Shown here in pieces: positions 12,783 through 25,259 of a stretch of 64,000 bases of DNA. A model generated the notes under the pieces. The model ran no database searches and was not told the origin of the DNA. It was given only the letters and a program-made list of their open reading frames with translations. The first letter of the stretch is position 1; the number at the start of each line of letters is the position of its first letter. The position numbers and the translations under genes are program-made. The DNA lies in the NCBI GenBank assembly GCA_964017065.1, contig OZ024787.1, forward strand, positions 11,326,989 through 11,390,988, in the 5' to 3' direction. The DNA is from Haliclona indistincta. Taxonomy: Eukaryota; Porifera; Demospongiae; Haplosclerida; Chalinidae.

Positions 12783-14461
12783 GCGAGTGAGTGAACAGCT
12801 CGATCCAGCTGGGTGATCCCCAGAGTGGGAGAGACAGAAGAAACTGGATAACTGCATTGGGGATCGCTGTTCGGCTGGCCTGTGGGAGGAGAAAAGACAA
12901 CATATCACGGTAGTTACGTGATATAGCGTCAGCAGTAGTATTGCGTACACCAGGGATGTGGGATGAAGAGAAATGAAAATGATAATAGGAAGCGTAGAAG
13001 AAAAGACAACGTAGGAGATTAGTGACGTCGTTGGATTGTGGTGACTACTGCCTCGTTGTCTGAACAGAAGTGTATATGTTCTCCACTCCAGCTAGGTCCC
13101 CAGATCGCAGCTGCTATTACTATGGGTAACATTTCCTTCGCAGCGATTCCTATTGTACTCCAAGTTTCTGGCCATTCCAGTTGAAACCAAGTATTCTGTT
13201 TCGGGCTGAATGCCCCACAGCCAAAAGAGCCAGACGCGTCTGAGTACACAACGGAGGTTGGAGCCAATGGGGGGAAAAATGAGCGACCATTCCAGTGTTG
13301 TAACAGACACTGCCACCATGCAATATCTGCTCGTACTTCCACATTGAGGCGGACAAAGTGAGATGGGTTGGACCCACGTGACATAAGAGAGAATAGTGAA
13401 CGGAGAAAGATGCGTCCGGGCCTAATGACTGTGGCTGCATGTGACAAATGTCCTATAAGAGAATCTAACTCCTTTCTTGTACATGCTCTGCGTGGTAGCC
13501 ATTGCCGAAGCAAGGTCTGAAGTCGTTGAAGTTTCTCAGCGGGAAGACTCAGTTGGAAATGGACAGTATCTATCCCAATTCCAAGAAAGGTTAGAGACGA
13601 TGCAGGTCCCTCTGACTTGTGGTGTGCTAGGGGGGCACCAACATAGCTGAATATAGCCTCGACTTTGGATCTGGTTACAAGGTTAGTCTCTGGGGGGATG
13701 AAGACTAAAAAATCGTCGAGATAGTGTATCACAAGTGGGACATCCTCACAGTAGAGAATCCATGCCAAAAAATCTGCAAGAGCATTGAAGATCTTGGGTG
13801 AAGAACGCAAGCCGAAGGGTAGAGCTCTATCAAGGAATGTATTACCTTGCCACTGAATGCCCAGCAAAGGTTGGTCGTCTGGGTGAATTGGGACGACCCG
13901 ATATGCATTGGACATGTCCAGCTTCACCAGTCGAGTACCCCGCCCCAGCTGAGTTATGATAGCAACGGCATCGTCGACTGAAGCGTACTGTAGTGAACAG
14001 TTGAGTGGTGAAATACCGTCGTTGACACTACGGCCTCTGGGAGAGGAAAGATCAACTATTAGACGATACTTCTCACTATGAGGTTTTGGGACCAGACCAA
14101 TGGGGCTAACCTGAGCATACTTAGCCAAAGGTTGGGCTATAGGTCCTGACAGGCGACCTAGACATAGCTCTTCGTGTATCTGGTTGGTAATAACCATTGG
14201 TCTGTCATTCGAAGATGGATGGTTGCGGGACGCCGATTTCAGTGAACTAGTTCTTGAGAATCCAATGTGAAAACCGTAAGCTAAGCCATGAGCCACATAC
14301 TGAGCAAAACGGGGGTCTGGATGACGTGCGAGATAGGGGGCAAGGCGATCAACTCTCAGCGGGGATGGTCCACAGACACAGCTGTTGGGCGATAGGTTAG
14401 TCCATGATTCCAGAGCTAACAGATCCTGCATATAGCGGTAGCGACCATCACTAATACCCAT
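12721..14461 (-). pseudogene. Ngaro reverse transcriptase and RNase H
   Basis: The frame 14461-13019 holds the reverse transcriptase. Motif A is KLDMSNAYRVVPIHP and motif C is YLDDFLVF. RNase H follows with its acidic residues in VVYSDASGSFGCGA, AAKEMLP and FCSDNEAVV. At about 13020-13030 a one-base shift moves the rest to another frame, which reads HIPGVRNTTADAISRN (last RNase H aspartate) and then the tether MLSFLLPQASRTAIPNAV down to 12721. A third shift, near a run of five G at 12764-12768, separates this from the recombinase. Some Ngaro and DIRS elements use overlapping frames, so not every break need be a defect. Confidence 0.9.
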
Positions 14462-14687
14462 CAGCTGTAGGACTTGTGAGACTAGGTGGCCTATGAAGGA
14501 TGCATAAGAACGACGGTATACACATGCAGTGGGTAACTACTGAGTAACTGATATACTTTAATGGGCAAAGGCACTTAATTTAGTCTTATGACCAAAACAT
14601 GATGATAGTGGGCAAGTAACAACTCAACAAAATATGATATCGTATCGTAAGTGAATGATAATGGGATGATAATGGAGGAATGAATTG

Positions 14688-16296
14688 TCACCGCTGAGCT
14701 GGTGGGGTTATGATTCCAGATGCGGCAGGAGTCTGTGTAAGCTGTTTGTACTCAGAAGTAAGTGGAAGCTCTGGGCAGACACGGGCTTTATGATCACGGT
14801 GGCAGCCTGCGCAAATATGACGGTAAGAGCAACCTGAGACTGTGCAGCGTCCTTTGTTCCAGCTGACACAGATTCTGGCCAATGACTCAGGGCGTCTTGG
14901 AGGGCGGTTTGGGGATGGTATAGAGGGCCCGCCACCTATGTAGCTACGAACTTGCTGTTGCAGTGGAGCAAGAGCACACTGGTTCGCAGTGTGGTCACAT
15001 TCTTGGCAGATGGAGCAGAACATACCAGTAGAGTTCCGCTGTCCCAAAATCGTTGCTGCTTGCAGGCTGGGTTCTAGAGTGTTCCATGGCATAGTAGGGT
15101 TGATAGCGAGTTGACGGCGAAAAACGCGATCGTATTCCATCCAACCGGACCCGCCGTGGCGTAGTGCCTCGCGTATGAGAAGGCGAGAATATGCCAACAT
15201 ACTACGTGTAGTAGGGTCAGATGTGCGGACTGCTGCGTACGCATTAAAGCAATATATCCATGATATCAACGACGTGACCTCTCTCAGCCTGGTGCGGTTG
15301 ATAGTGGTCGGTGTGAGAGAGACAGTGCCGTGAAGCGATGTCAGTTGGTTTATGAGGCCAATGTTGTCAACTAAGAGGTCCCTCATCTCTATAAACTGTC
15401 CTGCTTGGATGCGCTGGACGAGAAGATGTGGGATGGGGTCTGAGGCTGGTGAAAGGGATAACCCTGGATGAGAGGCTGGTAAAGGAGGGACAAGTGGGTG
15501 GTGTCCATAGCCGAGGGCAGATATGGGAGTTCCTACACCAGTGGAGGTAGTCGGTAGTGAACCAGTGGCCCAGGTTGTAAATGTGGTAGAGTTAATACCA
15601 GTCGACACCGGGAGTGAAATTAGGGATGAGGCTGGAGGCATCGTACCAAATTGAGATGGAGGCCCTGGGTGGTTAATAGGCGTTATCGGAGTGAATGACG
15701 TTGTCAGAGTGATTGACGTAGATTAGTGGTAGTGTGATATGATACAGAAAACAGACACGATAAAAAGCCCTCGCGCTTGTGCTCGACTTAAAGGGGGAAG
15801 GCATTGAATATTCATGCACGAAAAAAGAAACAAAAACAAAAGTACTTGTAAGTGTATGAGTAAGTATGTATGTGACCTGACCTGAACTGGTAGGCATAAT
15901 AGCTGGAGGGGGAGGGGCCTGTGGGGGTAGTTGTTGGTGAGCTCGTATTTCTGCCCGTACAACCTCCAGCAAGCGGTCCATTGAGATTGCTTCTTCTCCA
16001 GGAGGAGTCCAGTCGTCAGCGCCAAAATCATGACCAGGCTCCTGTACGCGCGAGCCAGATGATGAGGGAGCTCCACGTCCGCGTCCACGTCCACGACCTC
16101 GTCCGCCTCCAGTCGACGGAAGTTCGGGGGAGACTAGTGTAGTCTGGCCGCTTGTTGCTTGGACAGCAGTGGCTAGACCGCGCCCTGCCTGGAGAGTAGC
16201 GGTGTGGCCACGACAGCGGCCTCGTGGAGGTGGCACGATCGGATTAGGGCGACCACGATCAGCGGCCGTCTGTTTACGCGTCTTCGGCATTAGCAT
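14688..16296 (-). CDS. Ngaro gag-like protein with an internal intron
   Basis: The start is at 16296 or 16290 (MLMPKTRKQTAADRG). Exon 1 runs to 15882 and includes a Gly-Arg-rich stretch (GRGRGRGRGRG), typical of RNA-binding gag proteins. A 217-nt intron, 15881-15665, is implied by donor CAG/GTCAGG, branch-like CTATTAAC and acceptor CACCCAG. The join is in phase, giving MPTSSG followed by PPSQFGTMPP. Exon 2 runs to 14688 and carries a zinc knuckle CSICQECDHTANQC (C-x2-C-x4-H-x4-C), then a second Cys/His cluster (CVSWNKGRCTVSGCSYRH and CAGCHRDHKARVC). Without splicing, exon 1 reads into a stop at 15673, so a shorter protein could also be made. Confidence 0.82.
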
Positions 16297-16306
16297 GCAG
16301 AGACTG

Positions 16307-16449
16307 GGGAAAGAGACACACAGCCAGAGTGGGGTGAACGACCATGTGCCAGCTGACCACACCCCAGACGTCTACGCATGCGCCCGTTTGCCTAGGGGGA
16401 GCGTCCCTTGCACAATTAACTACATTTAACTTCCAACCTAAATGAACAA
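16307..16449 (-). repeat. Ngaro repeat A1 (5' end of the element)
   Basis: This is a 143-bp direct copy of 11219-11361. It forms the 5' leader just upstream of the gag start, so it probably also contains the promoter. It ends within AATGAACAA at 16449, beyond which similarity to the other copy stops. Confidence 0.92.
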
Positions 16450-17335
16450 CTGATAGGTCCGATACACAGTATCATGATGCTGGTATCAGTGAATCACTAC
16501 ATATTAAACAAGCACTACTATATACTGGTGTGTCATTTCCACAGTTAGAGAATAATACACAATATGCACTCACTTGCCTTTAACAAGATAACAACAATAT
16601 GTTACAGTAGTGTAGTCAATGGCTTACATTTGTAAGTGCAGTTTCCACCCAAGGGAGCATGAGTTAATCTCGATAATGAAGTTTCATTGTCTGTCAAATC
16701 TTGAGTGAGGTCCAGTCTTGTGTCTCTGAGGCACATCTCTGTGTTGCAGTTACTTTACGATGATAGTATCAATAGTGAGACCTGCATGGAACCAATGAAA
16801 CAATATACAGTACATGTCACATCATGAGGTGCATTGTGTCAATTTCTGTCTCACTTTGACTTGTTGGTAAGTTTGGCTACCATCAGCAACTAGTTGACCA
16901 TCATTTATGATCATAATGAGTTAGAGGTCAGCCCTTGCTTATTTAGCCAATACAAACAGAAGCAGTGAAAACATCTGTATCCTAGCTAGTGTGAGTGTGT
17001 GCTATATGATCTTTGCCCATGAATTGTATGTGCTGTACAGACATAGAAAACCAATCAAGTCACTCATTTTAAAGTATGAATTTTTGTAGCTTACCATGAT
17101 GATGCAGTGTGTATGTTAGTTTGTGTTCAAGTGAGAAGTGTATACAGTAGAATCCTAGGAATGACTTGACTATACTATGCAAACTACGTTCTGTGAATAT
17201 TGACACAAAGTGAAGCACAATATACTTTTCAACTCACAATAATCTAATTATGTTCCTGTTGTTCTAAATTATGCTGTATATATGAGAGGGACAACACACA
17301 CTCACAATGATGAGTACTAGTCACAACTCACCATA
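16450..17335. other. Non-coding stretch downstream of gene E
   Basis: AT-rich sequence between the Ngaro 5' end and the stop codon of the last Death exon of gene E. It would contain the gene E 3' UTR. No repeat or ORF of note was seen. Confidence 0.5.
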
Positions 17336-18131
17336 TCAGTTGCTGTGGATCCTGTCAGCTATCTCATGCTCTCCCATACTCTGCAGTGCAGCTCTCAACA
17401 CACTCCATGAAGGGACTCCCCTCTGTGAGACATTGTCTTGTTGCTGCAGCCATGCTGAGAGCATGTCTATCCTGCATTCACTAAGTTTGCCTCGTCGATA
17501 GGTCTCAATATCCTTCAGTGTTGAGTAGAGAAGGCCTAGTTGTAGTCCAAGGTCCTTCCAGTCATTGAGATCATGAATCACAGCCAACACATCACACAGG
17601 TCATTCACAGCTGTATTGCATGAGTACATAATAACAGAGACACTCTCCCATCATTGTAACTCACTGAGTGTTCTATCACTATCACCAACAGCAGCTGTGG
17701 GGATCCTGTCAGCTGTCTCATTCTCTCCAATCTTCTCAAGTGCAGCTCTCAACACGCTCCACGAAGGGACTCCCGTCTGTGAGACATAGTCTTGTTCCAT
17801 CAGCCATGCTGACAGCATGTCTATCATGCATTCACTAGGTTCGCCTCGTCGACGGGACTCGATAACGGTCAGTGTATGATGCAATAGTCCCAGGGTCAGA
17901 CCAAGCCTCTTCCAGTCAATGACACTATCCACAACCTCTAACACATCCACTAGGTCACCAGTACCTGTGTGTATAACGATTACACATAATAACAGGGACA
18001 CTCTCCTCATCATTGTAACTCACCAAGTGTTCTACTGATGTCACGACTAACACCAGCAGCAGGTGTGGGTAGCTGTGTATCAGTACCTGTGTGACTCTCT
18101 TCTGCTATGAATTTCTTCTGCTTAGCGATTC
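17336..18131 (-). CDS. Gene E, 3' exons: linker and two tandem Death domains
   Basis: Exons 18131-18024, 17964-17665 and 17610-17336 are joined in phase 1 throughout. The first is a hydrophilic linker (GIAKQKKFIAEESHTG). The other two each encode a Death domain of the same subtype: DWKRLGLTLGLLHHTLTVIE with MIDMLSAWLMEQDYVS, and DWKDLGLQLGLLYSTLKDIE with RIDMLSAWLQQQDNVS. Each ends with a PSWSVLRAAL helix. The second stops at TGA (17338-17336), so it is the protein C-terminus. The two Death exons are close duplicates of each other. Phase suggests they belong with exons at 22.8-25.1 kb across a 4.7-kb intron, but they could form a separate gene. Confidence 0.65.
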
Positions 18132-18610
18132 CTGCATGTGTCCAAACGTACATGAATCATATGATATAATTATATAGAAATAAGCTACCGCAGATATACG
18201 CGATTGTCCTTATTTTCATGGACATTAAATTTCGCTGATTTTGGGAATTATCGTGCAATTTAAGGTGGCGGGTGCGCATGAATATCATTAGCGAATGAAT
18301 TTTTGCTAACCGTATTTCTTTACTTTCTGTACAGGTCAGAAGAAGAAACCTACACTACACATTTGTACTATTAGGGAGACACGGTAGTGTCTCCCTATGT
18401 AGGGTTGAACGAGAAAACAAGATGGCGGCTACATACAATGTATTAGCATTCAAACGCTGATATTTCGCCTGGTGATGAATTTTATACGTCCAAAGACACT
18501 TAAATCTGCTATCTGGCGTTGCCCCATCTTACAGTAGCAAGGAGATTGCTCGAGATTGTTACTAAAGTGACGAACCTGGAAACGGTGAAAATCAAGTTTC
18601 GTCATCTTCG

Positions 18611-18808
<198 letters not shown>

Positions 18809-19383
18809 AGCGCGCCTAGCGCCTTTATGCGAGCAGTGAAGAGACCAAAACACCCATGAACAGTCGTGAAATTATCCTGGCAGGTGCCTTTTGAACTTAG
18901 TTTTTAGCGAAACGGCGATATAAATTCCGCGACTTCTCGATCGTGATCCATTGTCAGCTAAGTGTTAGACGCCATTAATAATTATAGTGATTGCGCAATA
19001 TGCACGTGACCAAGCTGTGGTTAGCGCACATGACCAAGCACAAGCTTGAGTATCGCCACGCCGTATAGATCACGGAGAACACACATTTGTCTGGAGTCTT
19101 CGAAGAACGGTAAGCTAGCAAGCGCAGAATCACCATTCTGCCTTGCCAGATAATTATAACCGCCGTAAACAAGTGTGGGCGGGGCTCGTATGCACTGTAT
19201 TCATGCATGCGTAGGCGAGCTGATATCTACAGCATAAGAATTATTTAGCTACAAGTTTAAAATTGTTAATAATAAAGAAAAGCCATCAACAACAGGAAAA
19301 CCAAACCAATGGTGGAAACAAAGATGGCACAGTAATTGCATGATATTGAACTGCACTTCACTGAAAAAGAAAAAAAGGACACA

Positions 19384-19768
19384 AACAAGAAAATTAAAAA
19401 GATTTCTATCGAAATCAAAAGGATGTAGGGTTGTGAAATCTACCACTGGTCAACAATGTAAACTAACAAGGAACAAGCATGAAATGGTAACACGATTGAC
19501 TTGCTAACAGACCATAGATCCCTACATCAGTGGCTGTACATAAGCTGTCACAAGCTGAATTCACGTCAGGTGTCAGTCAACAGCAACTAGCCGAACTAGC
19601 TTTAGCCAACCACAGCAGCCACTGATGTAGGGATGTATGGTCTGTTAGCAAGTCAATCGTGTTACCATTTCATGCTTGTTCCTTGTTAGTTTACATTGTT
19701 GACCAGTGGTAGATTTCACAACCCTACATCCTTTTGATTTCGATAGAAATCTTTTTAATTTTCTTTTG
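19384..19768. mobile_element. Foldback (hairpin) element, arms of about 160 bp
   Basis: The left arm 19384-19543 (AAGAAAATTAAAAAGATTTC inward to CCCTACATCAGTGGCTG) is repeated inverted at about 19611-19768 with very few differences. The loop is about 65 bp. The arm ends next to the loop carry the CCCTACATCAG motif also found in the foldback elements at 19913 and 31983, so they may be related. Confidence 0.85.
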
Positions 19769-19912
19769 TATACTTACTGTATGTAAAATATGCAGTGCTA
19801 CGAATAAGAATCAATGCTTGTAGCTCATCACTAAAAAAACAGGGTAGTTTCTGACGGCTCAGTTTTACAGACAACATTCTATATAGCTATTATTCGTTAC
19901 AGAGCTTTGTTA

Positions 19913-20813
19913 TACAAGTAAAGTAAAAAAATTATAAAAAAAACTAAAAAGTGTATGGATGACGCTTGCAAAAGTAAAGGAACAAGATGGGATGATGCTT
20001 GCAAAACTAAAGGAACAAGATGGGATGATGCTTGCAAAAGTAAAGGAACAAGATGGGATGATGCTTGCAAAAGTAAAGGAACAAGATGGGATGATGCTTG
20101 CAAAAGTGAAGGAACAAGATGGAATAATGCTTGCAAATGTAAAAGTCCCAAGTATCCCTACATCAGCGACTTGCTGCGACGACGTGCAACTGACAAATGC
20201 GGAATCCTCTTTTACAACCGTCAATTACATAATCGGACTGCGTCCTCCAAAACACAGATACATGCATGTATTTACAACTGTCAACTACTTCATCGGACTG
20301 CGTCCTCTAAGCACAGATACCTCTAGTTATTTACAGCTGTCAACTACTTCATCGGACTGCGTCCTCCAAGCACAGATACCTCTAGTTATTTACAACTGTC
20401 AACTACTTCATTGGATTGCGTCCTCCAAGCACAGATACCTCTAGTTATTTACAACCATCAATTACTTCATCGGACTGCGCCCTCCAAAACACAGATACCT
20501 CTAGTTATTTACAACTGTCAACTACTTCATCAGACTGCGTCCTCCTAAACACAGATACCTCAGTCTAGTTATTTGCAACCATCAATTACTTCATCAGACT
20601 GCGTCCTCCTTCAAGCCGCTGATGTAGGGATACTTGGGACTTTTACATTTGCAAGCATTATTCCATCTTGTTCCTTCACTTTTGCAAGCATCATCCCATC
20701 TTGTTCCTTTACTTTTGCAAGCATCATCCCATCTTGTTCCTTTACTTTTGCAAGCGTCATCCCTACACTTTTTAGTTTTTTTATTAAAACTTTTTTACTT
20801 TACTTGTTCCTGT
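19913..20813. mobile_element. Foldback element with 33-bp repeats in its arms (copy 1)
   Basis: Inverted ends begin ACAAGTAAAGTAAAAAA. Each arm contains tandem 33-bp units built on GATGATGCTTGCAAAAGTAA followed by AGGAACAAGATGG: about five copies on the left and four on the right. Because 33 is divisible by three, all frames stay open. Between the arms lie about six copies of a ~59-bp repeat (CATCGGACTGCGTCCTCC). Sequence right of 20813 also matches that right of 32628 for about 100 bp, so the full element is longer. Confidence 0.85.
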
Positions 20814-22260
20814 TACTTTTTTGATCACTATCAGTTTGAACTTATTAGCTGTATTCTATGCTATAGCTTTTATATCATTTTTACAACTCTGTGAGCAGCA
20901 GGTACTAGTCTATAGTAGATCAGAAGGTGCATAGCAGAGCTAGATTCAAGGAACACGGAATGTTATTATCGGCAATCACAAGAATATAAATGAAAAGGTC
21001 TGTGAAAATAATGCATGCACAGGTAGAATTAAGAACGAGGTACATTTACACATGCAAGATTATCTGTATAGAACCACCCCTGTGCAATAATTATGGTAGT
21101 TCAAATGCATAGACTTGTAGCATAGTCTTATAGCCTGTGAGAACTAGAGATATCTATAAGCAAATAATTTGGAAGGTAGTCAAGGTAGAATAATTTTAAG
21201 CAAAAGCGAGGAGGCAACCACTGCCTCACGGTATAGTTACTCCATAGATGATACAGTACAAGTGGATATGCAACAAGCCCTTATACGCCGATTTGGGGTG
21301 AACTAGGGAATGAGTAAGTACAAGAACAAGGACAGTAGCATTCACTAGTGCAGTTCATGGAGTTCTAAAGTCGTCAGCGTGGCAGATAATCTAACACAAA
21401 ACAACTGCGAGATGAAGAAAGAATTCGCTGCTTAGCAGCGTCAAGGCAGTTGTGAACAGAGTGTAACTCCCTGATAGAAGTTTTTCCCAGTGCACAACAC
21501 TATAACCAAAGTATGATACCATACAAGATCAAAGGCGCCGACAGTGCTCTATATTCCATAGTACGCACTGCCCATTGTTCAAACAGTGCTCTATTTTCCT
21601 AAACCCATTGTTCTACAGTGCTCTATTTTCCACCGCAGTGCTCTATCTACCAGGTGCATGTTAACATGCCGATGTGCAGTGAATTTAATTAAAAAATACA
21701 TGTGATGAAACACAATCAACTTTCATTTTGATAAAATACTAAAACAATGTCGAACAGAGACTATTCAGTGTCTTTAACAGCGATCAAAGGCCGGAAGAAA
21801 GCTAGATAGGAGGGCCACGCCGTTAGCAATGTAGGTGACGTCAGGTTTATCCAGGGTGCGACAGCTTCTCAAAGACAGGATGAAACCGGAAAGTAGCTAC
21901 ATGGCAGCATAGCAAGTAGCTCGGTGTCACTGCTGATGTACGTTCGATGGATGCTTTCATCCACGAGGTTCGGTGAAGTCGTTCCTCACCGATTCATGAT
22001 TCATTCATAGCTTTAGCCCACTGGTAGTTAGATAAATAAGACACGTCTTCTTTTCTGGTGTTGAATTCTCTGCTCCTATCATATTCCCAAGTCGAAATCA
22101 CAGCGCTCTCGTCCACAGCTACCTTCCACCATGTGCACGTGTAACGATTTCCATATAATTCCGTAAATTCCCATAATGGTAGCATTTATACTGGACTGTC
22201 TTCGGCCTGCTAGCAGTATCCCATATGGTAATTGTACAAGGTCACACTCTAAACCTGTTA
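20814..22260. other. Intronic or intergenic stretch with a short imperfect tandem
   Basis: The first ~100 bp resemble the sequence right of the second foldback element (32629 onward). Around 21545-21650 the motif ACAGTGCTCTATTTTCC recurs several times. No coding sequence was recognised. Confidence 0.5.
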
Positions 22261-22261
22261 A

Positions 22262-22415
22262 TAAAGCACCGCTCTTCTCGTGCTCTACGCAATATAATAG
22301 CACTCGGGTCGTGTCTCAAGACAAATAGAGCACTCGCCTTCGGCCCGTGCTCTATTTGCCTCTCGCCACGCCCCTCGTGCTATTATATTGCGTAGAGCAC
22401 TCGGAGCGGTGCTTA
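22262..22415. repeat. Near-perfect palindromic repeat, about 150 bp
   Basis: The left arm AAGCACCGCTC...GTGCTCTACGCAATATAATAG is mirrored on the right (CTATTATATTGCGTAGAGCA...GAGCGGTGCTT). The inner arm TAGAGCACTCGCCTTCGGCC pairs with GGCCGTGCTCTATTT-like sequence. It probably is a small foldback MITE. Confidence 0.8.
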
Positions 22416-22805
22416 ACTAGTACTCAGTAGATATGTAAAAAGCCTTTGTAGCAAAAGCCAGTGCTGCAATACAAAGTAGCCGTATCAGGAAAAGGAAGCA
22501 ATAACGGCAGAAACCGAGGTCCAACTATAACAACACAAGTCTTGTACAGTACCAGCGTCTTCTCTACCAACTGATGAACACGTTTACTGTCTTATAATAG
22601 CTTCCTTATCTCTTCAGAACAGTAAAAAAAGTTAAACAGCTCAACTAAAACCCGTTTCAGTCAGTGTTACAGCGTAACACCATGGATCCCACTGTATACT
22701 ATAGGTCGTTGCATATCCACCGTGTACTGTATCATCTATGGTTACGCTACTGATGCATTTGTGAATTTAGGCATAAACTACATCACCTCATGTACCATGC
22801 ATTAC

Positions 22806-25083
22806 CTTGTGTGGGTGATTGGTGTCCTGAAGAGTAGCGTGCTGCAATATCACTAGCAACTCTGTCCTCTTTCATGCTCTTCAAAGCTGAGATCAGGTCA
22901 CTCCAAGATGCACTGGGAGAGCTGTTTAACCATGAATCAAGCACTTCAGTTTTGAGAATGCCTAATCCATGCGAATGATAGGTAGCATGAATGTTCTCCA
23001 GCTGTTTATTAGTGAGATTGAGATTACGACCAAGAGTGTGCCAATCAGTAACATCTGTTACTGCTTCAACAAGCAGTTTGAGAGGAGGAGAGCCTGCAGT
23101 ATGACGAGACAATAGACATCATTCTGTAGAATAAACTTTACAAAATGAGAGAAAATGAAAGAATAGATAAGTGCTCTTTTCAAAGAAAAGAGAGCAAAGT
23201 AATTATGACAATTGTTGTACCTGTAGCCTTAAATTGAGGTGGTTTTTCAACATATCAAGCTATGCCTACACAAATTAATATGAATTGCATTAAAATAGTT
23301 ATGTGTGTACGTCAGTACATGTACATACCTTGTTTCATTTTCTCAGCCAGTGTCTGCATTTGTTCAACTCGTGACATAGCACTGACAAGTGGTACTAGTA
23401 AGTGAGACTCTTCCTCCAGTCCAAGAGTCTTCAGGAATGAGCTGCCAGTGACCTTACTGGAGGACAACTGAGCTATCTTCTCATCTGATATCAGAGCAGA
23501 GCCAGAGCTGAGTTGAGTGAGGAGAGATTGACATGTGTGCTCATCAGAGACTGCTTCAACCAGACGATGGTAGAAATCAGTGTAGATCTTCTTCAGTGTT
23601 GCTTTTGCAACATCAAGCTGAAAGAAACAAATAAAATTTGTACGAAATCATATAGAGGTTAGTCTGTTACCTCCTCCAGAGTAATAGGGAACACTACCTT
23701 CCCATCTACTGTCACCTCCTCCACTTCAGCATCTTTGAATACTGCTGTGTTCTGAGCCAATTGCTCTAACTTGTCACTAAGAGCCTCAGGGAAGAACCAT
23801 GAGATGATCACCGATCCTGTCTTCATGTGTATACGAATGAAAGATCTCTGGGATTCATGAAAACCTCTCAGTACAAGTTCTTCCAAATCTTCAAGAGTTA
23901 GATCTTCGGCCAACTTTTTGGACACCTTGATTGTAATCTCTTTCATCTGGTCAGGTTTGATTGGCTCCACTCTACTGACAACGGCTTGTTGAAATTCAAG
24001 AATTGTGGTGTCTTTTAAAAATTGACCCATCTTTGTTTTGTAAACTTCAATTGGATGTTTAAGCATCTCATTTTCTAAGTGGCCTACAAGTGCCTCAAGA
24101 TAGTAAATGTTGAAAGAATCCATGTGGTATTCGTGTAACTGGTGTAGGAGTGACTCAAACCCATCGCATTGATTGAATTCTCTCCTAAAAAGAGTATTAA
24201 GAAAGAATTGTGCTTTTGAGAAGTAGCAGTCATGATTCTTCTTTAGAAGCTCCAAAAGATTTGATAGCATATTGGCGAAAGAGATTTCCAGATCACGTAG
24301 TCGCACTAAGACAGCAACACTGGCTTGTATCTCATCTGCTGAGTCAGTTGATCCACCTACAATCATCAGATATTAAAACTATAACAAGCCCGTAGACAGG
24401 GGGGGTTCGGTAGGTTCGGACGAACCGCCCAGGCTACCCAACGGTCCGCTTGAAGTCTTCAGAAATTTACTATACTGGCTACTTTTGACTCTACAAATCG
24501 CTGTTGCTAGAGTAGAAGACTGCAGTAAGCCAGTAATACGGCTAGCTTCCTAGTTGCATGCACGGTACGCGATCGCGAGTGACCAATCTGCTGCCCGATT
24601 CAATGGAAACGCCCATCATGAATAATTAATTAGGTAAAATTTCGGCAGCGCTTCGCGCCGCAAACAAAAACAAGCCTCCCCATTACAAATCCTGGCTACG
24701 GCCTTGTATAAGAATTCCACTTTATATATTTAAAAACACTCACCAGCAGTACTAGTGTCTGATAAATACTTCCTGCTCAATGTTGTAGCCAAAGTGAGGT
24801 AGTTGTTCTGCTTCAGAGCTTCAATCATCATCTTCCACGAAGCATGTACATTATATTGTAGTCAAAACTGGAACATCTTGATCTTTTGTTCCTCGACATC
24901 GGAGCATTCTTTCTTGATAGTATCAAGCTGGCTTATTGGAATGCCCAGAGACACACCAAACACGTACCAGTTGGTCACATCCTTCAGCTCCTTTACCAGC
25001 AGCTCAACTGACAGAGGAATATCTACAAACAGATAATATCAATCTTAAACGTACCCGCGATCGAGTAACTTACTGTCTGACAT
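22806..25083 (-). pseudogene. Gene E, 5' exons: Death domain (with stop), module, CARD-like domain, second Death domain
   Basis: Exons: 25083-25074 (MSD micro-exon), 25022-24744, 24356-23671, 23617-23329 and 23093-22806, all phase-compatible. Exon 2 is a Death domain (LKDVTNWYVFGVSLGIP) interrupted by TGA at 24864-24862, where the paralogs have the TGG of FQFWLQY. Exon 3 is the family module (GSVIISWFFPEALSDKLEQL). Exon 4 is the CARD-like domain, nearly identical in DNA to other family members. Exon 5 is another Death domain (LKLLVEAVTDVTDWHTLGRN and WLNSSPSASW), replacing the coiled-coil/WW region of genes A, C and D. If the stop is real the gene is dead, or starts further downstream. A 10.6-kb transposon sits 20 bp upstream of the ATG. 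Confidence 0.72.
24389..24703. mobile_element. Short inverted-repeat element in intron 2 of gene E
   Basis: Ends CCCGTAGACAGG (24389) and, inverted, GCCGTAGCCAGG (near 24703) are imperfect inverted repeats next to a G-rich run. There is no coding capacity. The target duplication is not clear. Confidence 0.5.
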
Positions 25084-25259
25084 TTTGTTGACGTCTTCTT
25101 GACCTCGAGGTATTATACTAGTCAGAAAACGCACAAGGACCCGACCTAAGGACCCGCGATCTTTAACCCGTCCGCCCATTGACCATCGCGATCGCGCAGC
25201 GCAGCGACTTCGCGTCTTCCCCTCTCAGTCTACTACTCAGTTCACCTTGTTACTTGATG

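Larger units (their letters stand above)
10715..16449 (-). mobile_element. Ngaro-type tyrosine-recombinase retrotransposon with split direct repeats (5735 bp)
   Basis: On the minus strand the order is repeat A1 (16449-16307), gag, RT-RNase H, tyrosine recombinase, repeat B1 (11699-11361), repeat A2 (11361-11219), a 165-bp spacer and repeat B2 (11053-10715). The A copies are both 143 bp and the B copies both 339 bp, with almost no differences. This A1-body-B1-A2-B2 pattern is the split-direct-repeat design of PAT/Ngaro elements, which integrate through a circular intermediate with a tyrosine recombinase instead of a DDE integrase. B1 and A2 abut exactly, as expected if they copy the circle junction. 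No target duplication is seen, which also fits. The pol frames carry single-base breaks although the repeats look very young. Confidence 0.93.

Noticed and set aside
13092..13440. Additional minus-strand ORFs overlapping the Ngaro pol region
   Set aside because: They are other-frame shadows of the RNase H coding region.
10715..16449. LTR retrotransposon
   Set aside because: The direct repeats are split (A-body-B-A-B), there is a tyrosine recombinase with R, HxxR and Y residues, and no DDE integrase, protease or target duplication was seen.
19955..20444. Repeat proteins DDACKSKGTRW or MMLAKVKEQDG
   Set aside because: They come from the 33-bp transposon arm repeat, open in several frames, and the same sequence is inverted in the opposite arm.
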